Source of the DNA: Frankiales bacterium
Lineage (GTDB): Bacteria > Actinomycetota > Actinomycetes > Mycobacteriales > SCTD01
Direction of reading: 5' to 3'
NCBI GenBank assembly: GCA_025464695.1
Contig: JAODNQ010000256.1
Span: 1 to 6,765 of the forward strand
DNA: 6,765 nucleotides
Positions within the stretch are counted from its first letter, which is position 1, and each line of letters begins with the position of its first letter. Positions 1-5,949 of this stretch are shown piece after piece. The notes under the pieces were generated by a model. It searched no databases. It was not told the origin of the DNA and was given only the letters and a program-made list of their open reading frames with translations. The position numbers and the translations under genes are program-made.

Positions 1-1099
1 CAGCGTCGTCCTCGGCCCGGGCCCAGGCCTCCTGCGCCGGCCGATCCAGCGCGCCAGGGGCGGCGGCCCACAGCGCCTCGACCAGCTCGCGCAGCAGGCG
101 GCGCTCCTGGGCCTGCACCTCCTCGACGCCGGGGCGGCCCATGACGTAGCGGGCGGTGACCGCCTTGAGCAGCGCGCACTCGGCCTGCTCACGGGCCGGG
201 ACCACCAGCCCGGCCGCGTACCGGCGAAGCGGGCCGTCGCCGTGCGCCGCCCGGGTGGCCTGCTCCGCGGCACGGCAGAACCGCCCGATCGTGCTGCTGG
301 TGAGGGCCTTGAGCCGGGCCTCGTCGGCGGTGCCGGCGTCGTAGGAGGGCGGGAAGCCGCGCAGCAGGCCGTCGAGCACCTGCTCGAGCTCCGCGGCCGA
401 GGCGCGGCTGTAGTGGCGTGCCGCCAGGGCGGCGAGCTCGGCGCCGTCGCGCCGCAGGTCCTCCAGGCGCACCTGCCCCGACAGGACGCCGTCCTCGAGG
501 TCGTGCACGGAGTAGGCGACGTCGTCGGCCCAGTCCATGACCTGCGTCTCGAGCGGCCGGCCGCCCTCCGGAGCCCCCTCGCGGAGCCACGTGAACACCG
601 GCAGGTCGTCGGGGTAGACGCCGTACTTGCGGACGCCCACCACCCGCGGCCAGGGGTACTTGGTGGCGGCGTCGAGGGTGGCGCGGGTGAGGTTGAGCCC
701 GGCCCCGGGGACCTTCACCTCGAGCCGCGTCAGCACCCGCAGCGACTGCGCGTTGCCCTCGAAGCCCCCGCACGGCTGGCTGACCTCGTCGAGCGCGGCC
801 TCCCCGTTGTGGCCGAACGGCGGGTGGCCGAGGTCGTGCGCGAGGCAGGCGGCGTCGACGAGGTCGGGGTCGCAGCCGAGCTCCGCGCCCAGCTCACGGC
901 CGATCTGCGCGGTCTCCAGCGAGTGGGTCAGCCGGGTCCGCGGGACCGCGACCCCCGGCCCGTACGGCTCGACCACCTGGGTCTTGCCCGCGAGCCTGCG
1001 CAGCGCGCCGGAGTGCAGGACCCGGGCGCGGTCACGGGCGTACGGGTCGCGCGCGGACGGCGGCTCCGGTGCCCAGCGGGCGACGTCGTCGGGCGTCAT
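1..1099 (-). CDS. dgt: Deoxyguanosinetriphosphate triphosphohydrolase-like protein (dGTPase), 3' end cut by window edge
   Basis: HD-superfamily phosphohydrolase that cleaves dGTP to deoxyguanosine and triphosphate, a cytosolic enzyme of dNTP pool control. 366 codons are present; by comparison with family lengths of about 400-430 residues, the last few dozen lie off the left edge. The N-terminal motif [19 protein letters not shown] (residues 24-42) is characteristic. The HD metal site is visible as H59 (RLTHSLE), H88-D89 ([14 protein letters not shown]) and D192 ([16 protein letters not shown]), so the metal-binding residues are intact. The ATG at 1097-1099 overlaps the stop of the upstream DUF218 gene as ATGA, which fixes the start and suggests coupled translation; no strong separate Shine-Dalgarno is seen. 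In many actinomycetes dgt lies next to dnaG, which would be beyond the window. Family assignment is secure; exact nucleotide specificity is not shown by sequence. Confidence 0.95.
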   Translation of the reverse strand, partial: MTPDDVARWAPEPPSARDPYARDRARVLHSGALRRLAGKTQVVEPYGPGVAVPRTRLTHSLETAQIGRELGAELGCDPDLVDAACLAHDLGHPPFGHNGEAALDEVSQPCGGFEGNAQSLRVLTRLEVKVPGAGLNLTRATLDAATKYPWPRVVGVRKYGVYPDDLPVFTWLREGAPEGGRPLETQVMDWADDVAYSVHDLEDGVLSGQVRLEDLRRDGAELAALAARHYSRASAAELEQVLDGLLRGFPPSYDAGTADEARLKALTSSTIGRFCRAAEQATRAAHGDGPLRRYAAGLVVPAREQAECALLKAVTARYVMGRPGVEEVQAQERRLLRELVEALWAAAPGALDRPAQEAWARAEDDA

Positions 1100-1731
1100 A
1101 CCGCGCGGGGAGCGCCCTCGCCCGCGCTGCTGCCGAACGTCCGGTAGTACAGGTAGGCGGCCGTCTCCCGGGCGATGTACCGGACCTCGGTGGAGCGGCT
1201 GCGCACCGACGGCCCGGCGCGGGTCGGGCTGGTCACGGCGGTGAGCCCCAGGTCGCGCGCCATGGTGCGGCTGCGCAAGGAGTGCCAGGGGTCGGTGACG
1301 AGGACGACGCTCTTCCAGCCGTGCTGCCGCATGACGACGTCGAGGGCGCGCAGGCTCTGGAGGGTGTCGCTGCCCTTGCCGACGGCGAGGATCTTCGTCC
1401 GGTCGACGCCGCGCTTGCGCAGGTACAGGTCACCGGCCTGGGCCTCGGTGAAGCGGTCGCCCTCACGCCCCCCGCCGACGGTGACGATGCGCGGCGCGAC
1501 GCCGCCCCGGAACAGGGTGCGGGCGTGCTCGAGCCGGGCCTCGAGGACCGAGCTGGGGCGCCCGTCGAACTGGGAGGCGCCGAGCACGACGATGACGTCG
1601 CTGCGGCTGCGGTCGTCGGACCGCGCCGTCCACCAGACGTGCGCGGCCGTGCCGACCGGGACCGCCAGCACGAGCAGCACCACGGCGGCGAGGACCCGCC
1701 GGACGGTCTTGGAGAACAGGAGCGCGAACAC
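1096..1731 (-). CDS. YdcF/SanA-like DUF218 membrane protein
   Basis: 211-residue protein of the ElyC/SanA/YdcF (DUF218) family, whose members are linked to cell-envelope processes but mostly lack a defined reaction. An N-terminal membrane segment (about residues 11-31, preceded by RR) should place the rest outside the membrane. The DUF218 core runs from about residue 45: [15 protein letters not shown] (46-60), VTVGGG (84-89), SDTLQSL (121-127) and [11 protein letters not shown] (144-154), in the order expected for the family. The start is GTG at 1729-1731, 10 nt after the stop of the propeller gene; the nearest purine run (AGGG) is about 14 nt upstream, so the ribosome site is weak and re-initiation after the upstream gene is plausible. 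Later GTG codons (residues 17-18) would delete the membrane segment. Its stop overlaps the dgt start. Biochemical role unknown. Confidence 0.9.
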   Translation of the reverse strand: MFALLFSKTVRRVLAAVVLLVLAVPVGTAAHVWWTARSDDRSRSDVIVVLGASQFDGRPSSVLEARLEHARTLFRGGVAPRIVTVGGGREGDRFTEAQAGDLYLRKRGVDRTKILAVGKGSDTLQSLRALDVVMRQHGWKSVVLVTDPWHSLRSRTMARDLGLTAVTSPTRAGPSVRSRSTEVRYIARETAAYLYYRTFGSSAGEGAPRAV

Positions 1732-1741
1732 CCGACCAGTG

Positions 1742-2752
1742 TCAGCCCTGGCGCCGCCGCCGGCCGCTCCGACCCGCGGCGAGCAGGGCCGCGAGGAGCA
1801 GGGCGGCCGCGCCGTACCAGGGACGGCGGTCGCGGGACGGGCCGGCAGCGGGACGGGCAGCGACCGGCTCGGCGCTGGCGCTCGGGCTCGGGCCGGCGCT
1901 GGGACCGGCGCTCGCGCGGGGGCTGGGGGTCTCCGGCGGGGCGAGTCTCGCGAGCCGGACCAGCGGCGTCCCCTCGCCCTCGCTGGCCACGAGCAGCCCC
2001 TGCCCGTCGCGCGTGTAGCTCACGGCCTCGCCCTGCGGCGACGTCGGCAGCGTGCTGCGCACGGGGCTCTGCGCGAAGGTGGCCGCGAGGTCGGGCAGCA
2101 GTGGCCACTCGTGCACATCGGTGTAGGTGCGCAGCACCAGCCGGCTGCCGTCGGGCGACACCGCGCCCCCGGTGACCAGCACGCCGCCGAAGGGCCCGGC
2201 CGGGCCGCCCGTCGCCCCGGACGGCCGCAGCCGGACGTCGGCGACCCGGCGGAGCACCTGCGGCCCGGTCGCGTCCAGGGCGGCGGTGTAGACGGTGCTC
2301 CCGGTGAGCCCCTTGGTCACCACCGCCACCCGGGTCGCGCCCGGCAGCACCAGCAGGGCCTCGGCGTCGTGCGGGCCGTCCTCGTAGGTGAACCGGTAGG
2401 TCGTCACCGGGCCGGGGCTGCTGCCCGACGGCTCCGCCACCCGCAGCACCGTCACGCGTTCGCGGACGGAGCGGTTGTCACCGGTGTCCGCGACCCACAG
2501 GCTCGGGCGGCCCCGGGCGTCGGGGGCCGCGGCGAGGTCCTCCCAGTCGCGGGCCTGCACCGGCAGCCGGACCCGGGCGACCGGACGGGCGCGGGCGTCG
2601 AGACGGGTGAGCACCGGCGGGTTGCCGCTGTCCTCCAGCACCCACGTGCCCTGGACGCCCGCCGCGACCCCGCTGACCTCGTCGAGGGGCACGCGACCGA
2701 GCACCTGCGGCGAGCCGAAGCCGGTGGCGACCGCCAGCAGGAGGCCGAGCAC
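1742..2752 (-). CDS. Predicted exported beta-propeller protein with C-terminal membrane anchor
   Basis: 336-residue protein of unrecognised function. Residues 1-13 (MLGLLLAVATGFG) are hydrophobic and may act as a short signal segment, although no basic residues precede them. Residues 20-270 read as a repeated beta-sheet fold of propeller type: LDEVSG (23-28), RDWEDLA (68-74), WVADTGDNR (86-94), DGPHDAEALLV (125-135), VVTKG (144-148), GGAVSPDGSRLVLRTY (195-210) and QGEAVSYTRDGQGLLVASEGEG (240-261). The DWEDLA/ADTGDN/DAEALL set is what I associate with phytase- or SdiA-regulated-like propellers, but catalytic residues cannot be assigned. A Pro/Ser/Ala linker (272-308) is followed by a hydrophobic stretch (312-327) and a basic RSGRRRRQG tail, a C-terminal anchor without an LPXTG motif. 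The start is GTG at 2750-2752, 2 nt after the upp stop; no ATG, GTG or TTG occurs in frame for about 27 codons upstream. Confidence 0.82.
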   Translation of the reverse strand: MLGLLLAVATGFGSPQVLGRVPLDEVSGVAAGVQGTWVLEDSGNPPVLTRLDARARPVARVRLPVQARDWEDLAAAPDARGRPSLWVADTGDNRSVRERVTVLRVAEPSGSSPGPVTTYRFTYEDGPHDAEALLVLPGATRVAVVTKGLTGSTVYTAALDATGPQVLRRVADVRLRPSGATGGPAGPFGGVLVTGGAVSPDGSRLVLRTYTDVHEWPLLPDLAATFAQSPVRSTLPTSPQGEAVSYTRDGQGLLVASEGEGTPLVRLARLAPPETPSPRASAGPSAGPSPSASAEPVAARPAAGPSRDRRPWYGAAALLLAALLAAGRSGRRRRQG

Positions 2753-2754
2753 GT

Positions 2755-3387
2755 CTAGACCACGCCGTAGAGCCGGTCCCCCGCGTCGCCGAGGCCCGGC
2801 GTGATGTATCCGCGCTCGTCGAGGCGGTCGTCGACGGCGGCCGTCACCACGAGGACGTCGTCGTCGGGGAAGGCCTGCTCGAGCCGGGCCACCCCCTCGG
2901 GGGCGGCGAGCAGGCACACGCAGGTGACCTGCCCGGCGCCGCGCGCCTTCATGAGAGCGACCGTGGCGATCAGGGTGCCGCCGGTGGCCAGCATCGGGTC
3001 GAGCACGTAGACCTCGCGGCCGGCGAGGTCCTCGGGCAGGCGGTCGGCGTACGCCGTGGCGGTCAGGGTGGTCTCGTCGCGGACCATCCCGAGGAACCCG
3101 ACCTCGGCGGTGGGCAGCAGCCGGGTCATGCCGTCGAGCATCCCGAGGCCGGCGCGCAGGACGGGCACCACCAGCGGGACGGGCCGCGCCAGCCGCACCC
3201 CCGAGGCGACGGCGACGGGGGTCCGGACCTCGACGGGCTCGGTCCGGATGCCGCGGGTGGCCTCGTAGGCGAGCAGGGTGACGAGCTCGTCGGCGAGCCG
3301 CCGGAAGGTCGGGGAGTCGGTGCGGGCGTCGCGCAGCGCGGTGAGCTTGTGGCTGACGAGCGGGTGGTCGACGACGAGGGTGCGCAC
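2755..3387 (-). CDS. upp: Uracil phosphoribosyltransferase
   Basis: 210-residue cytosolic enzyme that joins uracil to PRPP to give UMP and pyrophosphate, the key step of uracil salvage. The N-terminus [16 protein letters not shown] (5-20) and [13 protein letters not shown] (23-35) are typical of Upp. [13 protein letters not shown] (75-87), the PRPP-binding loop [12 protein letters not shown] (128-139) and the C-terminal uracil-binding segment [15 protein letters not shown] (194-208) are all intact, and length matches the family (about 208-210). The start is GTG at 3385-3387; the family N-terminus begins exactly here. There is no Shine-Dalgarno sequence upstream, but a TACGGT box ends 7 nt before the start, suggesting a leaderless message. 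It is first in a leftward operon and divergent from the uracil permease, its functional partner. Confidence 0.97.
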   Translation of the reverse strand: MRTLVVDHPLVSHKLTALRDARTDSPTFRRLADELVTLLAYEATRGIRTEPVEVRTPVAVASGVRLARPVPLVVPVLRAGLGMLDGMTRLLPTAEVGFLGMVRDETTLTATAYADRLPEDLAGREVYVLDPMLATGGTLIATVALMKARGAGQVTCVCLLAAPEGVARLEQAFPDDDVLVVTAAVDDRLDERGYITPGLGDAGDRLYGVV

Positions 3388-3400
3388 GTCGTCGACCGTA
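3388..3400 (-). promoter_or_regulatory. Candidate leaderless promoter of upp
   Basis: On the minus strand TACGGT (3400 down to 3395) fits the actinobacterial TAnnnT -10 pattern and is separated by 7 nt from the GTG of upp. That spacing would place transcription start at or within a nucleotide of the start codon. The hexamer 17 nt further upstream (GCCCGA) does not resemble a -35 box. Inferred from spacing and the lack of a ribosome site; not proven. Confidence 0.5.
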
Positions 3401-3426
3401 GTGCGGCGCCGCTAGCCTCGGGCCTC
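3392..3426 (+). promoter_or_regulatory. Candidate leaderless promoter of the uracil permease gene
   Basis: TAGCCT (3413-3418) fits TAnnnT and lies 8 nt before the permease GTG (3427), so transcription should begin at or 1-2 nt before the start codon. No Shine-Dalgarno sequence is present. TCGACC (3392-3397) matches TTGACA at four of six positions with a short 15-nt spacer and could serve as a weak -35; it overlaps the -10 box proposed for upp. A 10-bp palindrome GCGGCGCCGC (3403-3412) lies between the two -10 boxes. Confidence 0.42.
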
Positions 3427-4755
3427 GTGAAGCCCCTGTGGACACTGCACGGAGACGGTCGCACCGTCCGCCCCGGCGAGGTCGTCGCCCCCGAGGAGCG
3501 GCTCGCCTGGCCGCTCACGATCGGCGTCGGCGCGCAGCACGTGCTGGCCATGTTCGGCGCCACGTTCCTGGTGCCGCTGCTGACCGGGTTCCCCGTCTCG
3601 ACGACGCTGCTGTTCTCCGGCGTCGGGACCCTGCTGTTCCTGCTCATCACCCGCGGCCGGGTGCCGTCCTACCTCGGCAGCTCGTTCGCGTTCATCGCCC
3701 CGATCCAGGCAGTCTCGTTCACCGGCGGCACCGCCGACCCGGCGAAGCTGCCGCTGGCCGTCGGCGGCCTGCTCGTCACCGGTCTCGTGCTGGCCGGCGT
3801 CGGGCTGCTGGTGCAGGCCTTCGGGACGCGCTGGCTCAACGCCGTGCTGCCACCGGTGGTGACCGGGGCGGTCGTCGCGCTGATCGGGCTCAACCTGGTG
3901 GGCGTCGCGAAGGCGAACTACAGCGCCCAGCCGGGGATCGCCACGGTGACGCTCGTGTCGGTGCTGCTGCTGACGGTGTCCCTGCGCGGGTTCCTCGGCC
4001 GGCTGTCGATCGTGCTCGGGGTCGTCGTCGGCTGGGTGCTCGCGACCCTGCTCGGCTCCCTCGACGACGCCGCCGTCGACCGCTTCCACGCCGCCGCCCT
4101 CGTCGGCCTGCCCGACTTCACCGCGCCCCGGTTCTCCTTCGAGGCGGCGTCGCTGTTCGTGCCGGTGGTCGTCGTGCTGGTCGCGGAGAACGTGGGACAC
4201 GTCAAGGCGGTGGCGTCGATGACCGAGCGCGACCTCGACCCCGAGCTGGGGCGGACCCTGTTCGCCGACGGCGTGGCGACGTCGCTGGCCGGTCTCGGTG
4301 GCGGTTCCGGCACGACGACGTACGCCGAGAACATCGGCGTCATGGCCGCGACCCGCGTCTACTCGACGGCCGCTTACGGGGTGGCCGGGGTGGCGGCCGT
4401 CCTGCTGGCGCTGTCGCCCAAGTTCGGCGCGCTGGTGGCGACCATCCCCGCCGGGGTGCTCGGCGGCGTGACCACCGCGCTGTACGGGCTCATCGCCGTG
4501 CTCGGCGTCCGGATCTTCGTGGAGTCGCGGGTCGACTTCCGGGACCCTGCGAACCTGTTCCCCGTGGCGATCGCCCTCGTGGTCGGGGCGGCCGACTACA
4601 CGCTCGAGGCGGGGCGGGTGTCGTTCAACGGCATCGCCCTCGGGACGTTCGCCGTCGTCGTCGGGCACGCCGTGATGCGCGCCATCGGACGGCGGACCGG
4701 GGTGAGCGAGCCGCTGGCCGACCCCGCGAGCCTCCCCGACGCCGACCAGCGCTAG
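3427..4755 (+). CDS. uraA: NCS2-family uracil permease (UraA type)
   Basis: 442-residue inner-membrane nucleobase:cation symporter of the NCS2 family, predicted to import uracil with protons. The N-terminal signature GAQHVLAMFGATFLVPLLTGFP starts at residue 35; PSYLGSSFAFIAPI (80-93) follows, with about 12-14 hydrophobic segments through residue 415. The substrate-site residues known from E. coli UraA are kept: glutamate and histidine in AENVGH (E254, H258) and glutamate in the family motif ENIGVMAAT (301-309). Conservation of the E..H pair favours uracil over xanthine or urate as substrate. I chose GTG at 3427 because MKPLWTLHGDGRTV is the usual N-terminus and a -10 box lies just upstream; the longer frame from 3349 would add 26 residues antisense to upp. 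It is divergent from upp, consistent with an uptake-plus-salvage pair. Confidence 0.95.
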   Translation: MKPLWTLHGDGRTVRPGEVVAPEERLAWPLTIGVGAQHVLAMFGATFLVPLLTGFPVSTTLLFSGVGTLLFLLITRGRVPSYLGSSFAFIAPIQAVSFTGGTADPAKLPLAVGGLLVTGLVLAGVGLLVQAFGTRWLNAVLPPVVTGAVVALIGLNLVGVAKANYSAQPGIATVTLVSVLLLTVSLRGFLGRLSIVLGVVVGWVLATLLGSLDDAAVDRFHAAALVGLPDFTAPRFSFEAASLFVPVVVVLVAENVGHVKAVASMTERDLDPELGRTLFADGVATSLAGLGGGSGTTTYAENIGVMAATRVYSTAAYGVAGVAAVLLALSPKFGALVATIPAGVLGGVTTALYGLIAVLGVRIFVESRVDFRDPANLFPVAIALVVGAADYTLEAGRVSFNGIALGTFAVVVGHAVMRAIGRRTGVSEPLADPASLPDADQR

Positions 4756-4768
4756 GGGCGGCTCCCCT
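4754..4768 (+). terminator. Small hairpin at the permease stop codon
   Basis: AGGGG (4754-4758) and CCCCT (4764-4768) form a 5-bp G:C stem with a CGGCT loop, starting inside the TAG stop. There is no T-run. It could work with the larger palindrome 12 nt downstream as a tandem 3' end structure. Stems this short are common by chance in DNA this GC-rich. Confidence 0.25.
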
Positions 4769-4779
4769 GACCCGTCTGC

Positions 4780-4833
4780 GTGATCCAGGTGGCTCAGGTG
4801 TCGTCAGGACGACCGGGCGGCCACCTGGATCAC
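4780..4833. repeat. Palindromic element, copy A (TGATCCAGGTGG arms)
   Basis: Perfect 14-bp inverted repeat: GTGATCCAGGTGGC (4780-4793) pairs with GCCACCTGGATCAC (4820-4833) around a 26-nt loop. Inside the loop GTCGT (4800-4804) and ACGAC (4809-4813) make a second 5-bp stem around CAGG. The element begins 25 nt after the permease stop and could end that transcript, though no T-run follows. The same arms recur at 5883-5935 on the other side of the DUF559 gene, which a private terminator would not explain. The rest of the intergenic stretch (4834-4924) shows nothing I can name. Confidence 0.9.
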
Positions 4834-4924
4834 CGCCCAGTACCGGTGTCGCGGGTCCGCCGCGCCCCCAAGGCCCTGCCCGTCCACAACTCGCACGCTG
4901 GGGCTCCCTCGCGGTAGCGGTGCG

Positions 4925-4930
4925 AGGTGG
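4925..4930 (+). promoter_or_regulatory. Ribosome binding site of the DUF559 gene
   Basis: AGGTGG lies 9 nt before the GTG at 4940 and matches AGGAGG at five of six positions. It is the clearest Shine-Dalgarno in the window and supports the 4940 start over the out-of-frame GTG at 4927. It contrasts with upp and the permease, which have none. Confidence 0.55.
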
Positions 4931-4939
4931 GCTCGGTCC

Positions 4940-5885
4940 GTGGACCTCGACGCCCTCCTCCGTGCCCAGCAGGGCCTCGTCACGCGGGAGCAGGCGCTGC
5001 GGCACCTCACGCGGTCCGCGCTGCGGCACCGGCTGCGTGCCGGTGGGCCCTGGCAGCGGCTGCACCCGGCCGTCTACCTGACGACGACGGGCAGCCCCAC
5101 GTGGTCGCAGCTGCTGCTCGGCGCCCTGCTGCACGCCGGACCGAGGGCACAGCTGTCCGGGCAGACCGCCCTGGCGCTGCACGGGCTGCGCCTCGCCGGA
5201 CCCGAGCCGGTGCACGTCCTCGTCCCGCACGAGACCCAGCCGCAGGGCGGGAGCGCCCTCGTGGTCCACCGCACGCACCGGCTCCCTCCGCCGGTCCGCC
5301 TGCAGGGGCTGCCCGTCTCGCCGGTGAGTCGAGCCGTCGTGGACGCAGCCCGCGCCCTGTCGCGCGCCGACGACGTCCGAGCGCTCGTCGCAGCGAGCGT
5401 CCAGCGTCGTCGCACCACGCCGGAGCGCCTGCGCGAGGAGCTCGAGGCCGGGCACTCCGCGGGGAGCGCGCTCGTCAGGGCGGTGCTCGAGGAGGTCACC
5501 GACGGCGTCCGCTCGGTGCCGGAGGCCGCCCTGCGCCGCCTGCTCTTGAGCAGCCGGCTCCTGCCAACGGCCCGGTGGAACTGCCGCCTCCTGCTGCACG
5601 GGCGGTGGCTCGCCGGACCCGGACGCCTACCTGGAGCCCGCGGGCCTGGTCGTGGAGTGCGACTCGCGCCAGTGGCACCTGTTGCCGGCCGACTGGGAGG
5701 CCACGCTCGCGAGGCACGACCGCATGACGGCGGCCGGCCTGCACGTGCTGCACGTGACACCGCGGCGCCTGCAGCAGGACCCCCGCGCGGTGCTCCGGGA
5801 GGTCGAGGGCGCCTACCGCTCCGGCCTGCGGACGGGGCCGCCGCCCGGCGTGCGGGTGCTCCGCCCGACGGCCGCCAGCGCATGA
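4940..5885 (+). pseudogene. AbiEi-type antitoxin domain / DUF559 (Vsr-like nuclease) protein, frameshifted
   Basis: Member of a large actinobacterial family joining an N-terminal AbiEi-like winged-helix domain to a C-terminal DUF559 domain of the Vsr/restriction-endonuclease-like fold. Residues 1-46 (LLRAQQGLVTREQALRHL, then HRLRAGGPWQRLHPAVY) are the winged helix; 70-135 hold GPRAQLSGQTALALHGL and SPVSRAVVDAAR. The nuclease part starts near RSVPEAALRRLL (E195) and needs DAYLEPAGLVVECDSRQWH (228-246), WEATLARHDRMTAAG and VLHVTPRR. These segments lie in two frames: the first frame holds to P227 (CCC at 5618-5620), the rest is in the +1 frame. Removing one base at 5618-5622 restores a 314-residue protein ending at TGA 5883-5885. 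Read unmodified, the first frame runs on to 5980 with an unrelated tail. It is either a real one-base insertion or a sequencing error in a C/G run. The family function is not established; no AbiEii-type toxin is adjacent. Confidence 0.85.
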
Positions 5886-5935
5886 TCCAGGTGGCCCTGG
5901 TGCTGCGGGAGCGACACCACAGGCACCTGGATCAC
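5883..5935. repeat. Palindromic element, copy B (TGATCCAGGTG arms)
   Basis: TGATCCAGGTG (5883-5893) pairs perfectly with CACCTGGATCA (5924-5934). After a 2-nt bulge on the left (5894-5895), CCTG (5896-5899) pairs with CAGG (5920-5923), and GTG (5900-5902) can pair with CAC (5915-5917), giving a long imperfect hairpin. TGATCCAGGTGGC is identical to the left arm of copy A over 13 nt, and CACCTGGATCAC is shared over 12 nt on the right; the loops are unrelated. The first three bases are the stop codon of the DUF559 gene, and the glyS stop is 14 nt beyond the other end, so the hairpin could terminate both convergent transcripts. Confidence 0.88.
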
Positions 5936-5949
5936 CCAAGACCGCAGAC

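Noticed and set aside
242..1147. Plus-strand open frame opposite dgt
   Set aside because: It is the complement of an intact dGTPase gene with all metal-site motifs; the plus frame has no recognisable motif.
3403..3412. GCGGCGCCGC palindrome as an operator between upp and the permease
   Set aside because: A 10-bp G/C-only palindrome is expected often in DNA this GC-rich; nothing else supports a regulator site.
3349..3426. Longer N-terminus for the permease starting at 3349
   Set aside because: It would overlap the start of upp antisense and add 26 polar residues not expected before the conserved MKPLWTLHGDG start.
2753..3445. Upstream extension of the propeller reading frame to a 567-residue protein
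   Set aside because: The extension lies out of frame over the whole of upp, is Arg/Pro/Ala-rich low-complexity sequence, and has no family resemblance; upp in the other frame is unmistakable.
3412..4668. Long minus-strand open frame opposite the permease
   Set aside because: His/Arg/Glu-rich sequence typical of the antisense of a high-GC gene; no domain recognisable.
4940..5885. Calling this gene a type IV toxin-antitoxin system
   Set aside because: Only the AbiEi-like winged-helix domain is present, fused to DUF559; there is no AbiEii nucleotidyltransferase toxin beside it.
4774..5949. 7-bp inverted match GTCTGCG (4774-4780) / CGCAGAC (5943-5949) outside the two palindromes
   Set aside because: It brackets the putative cassette but is inverted, not the direct repeat a target-site duplication would give, is offset by 8 nt on one side, and is short enough to be chance.
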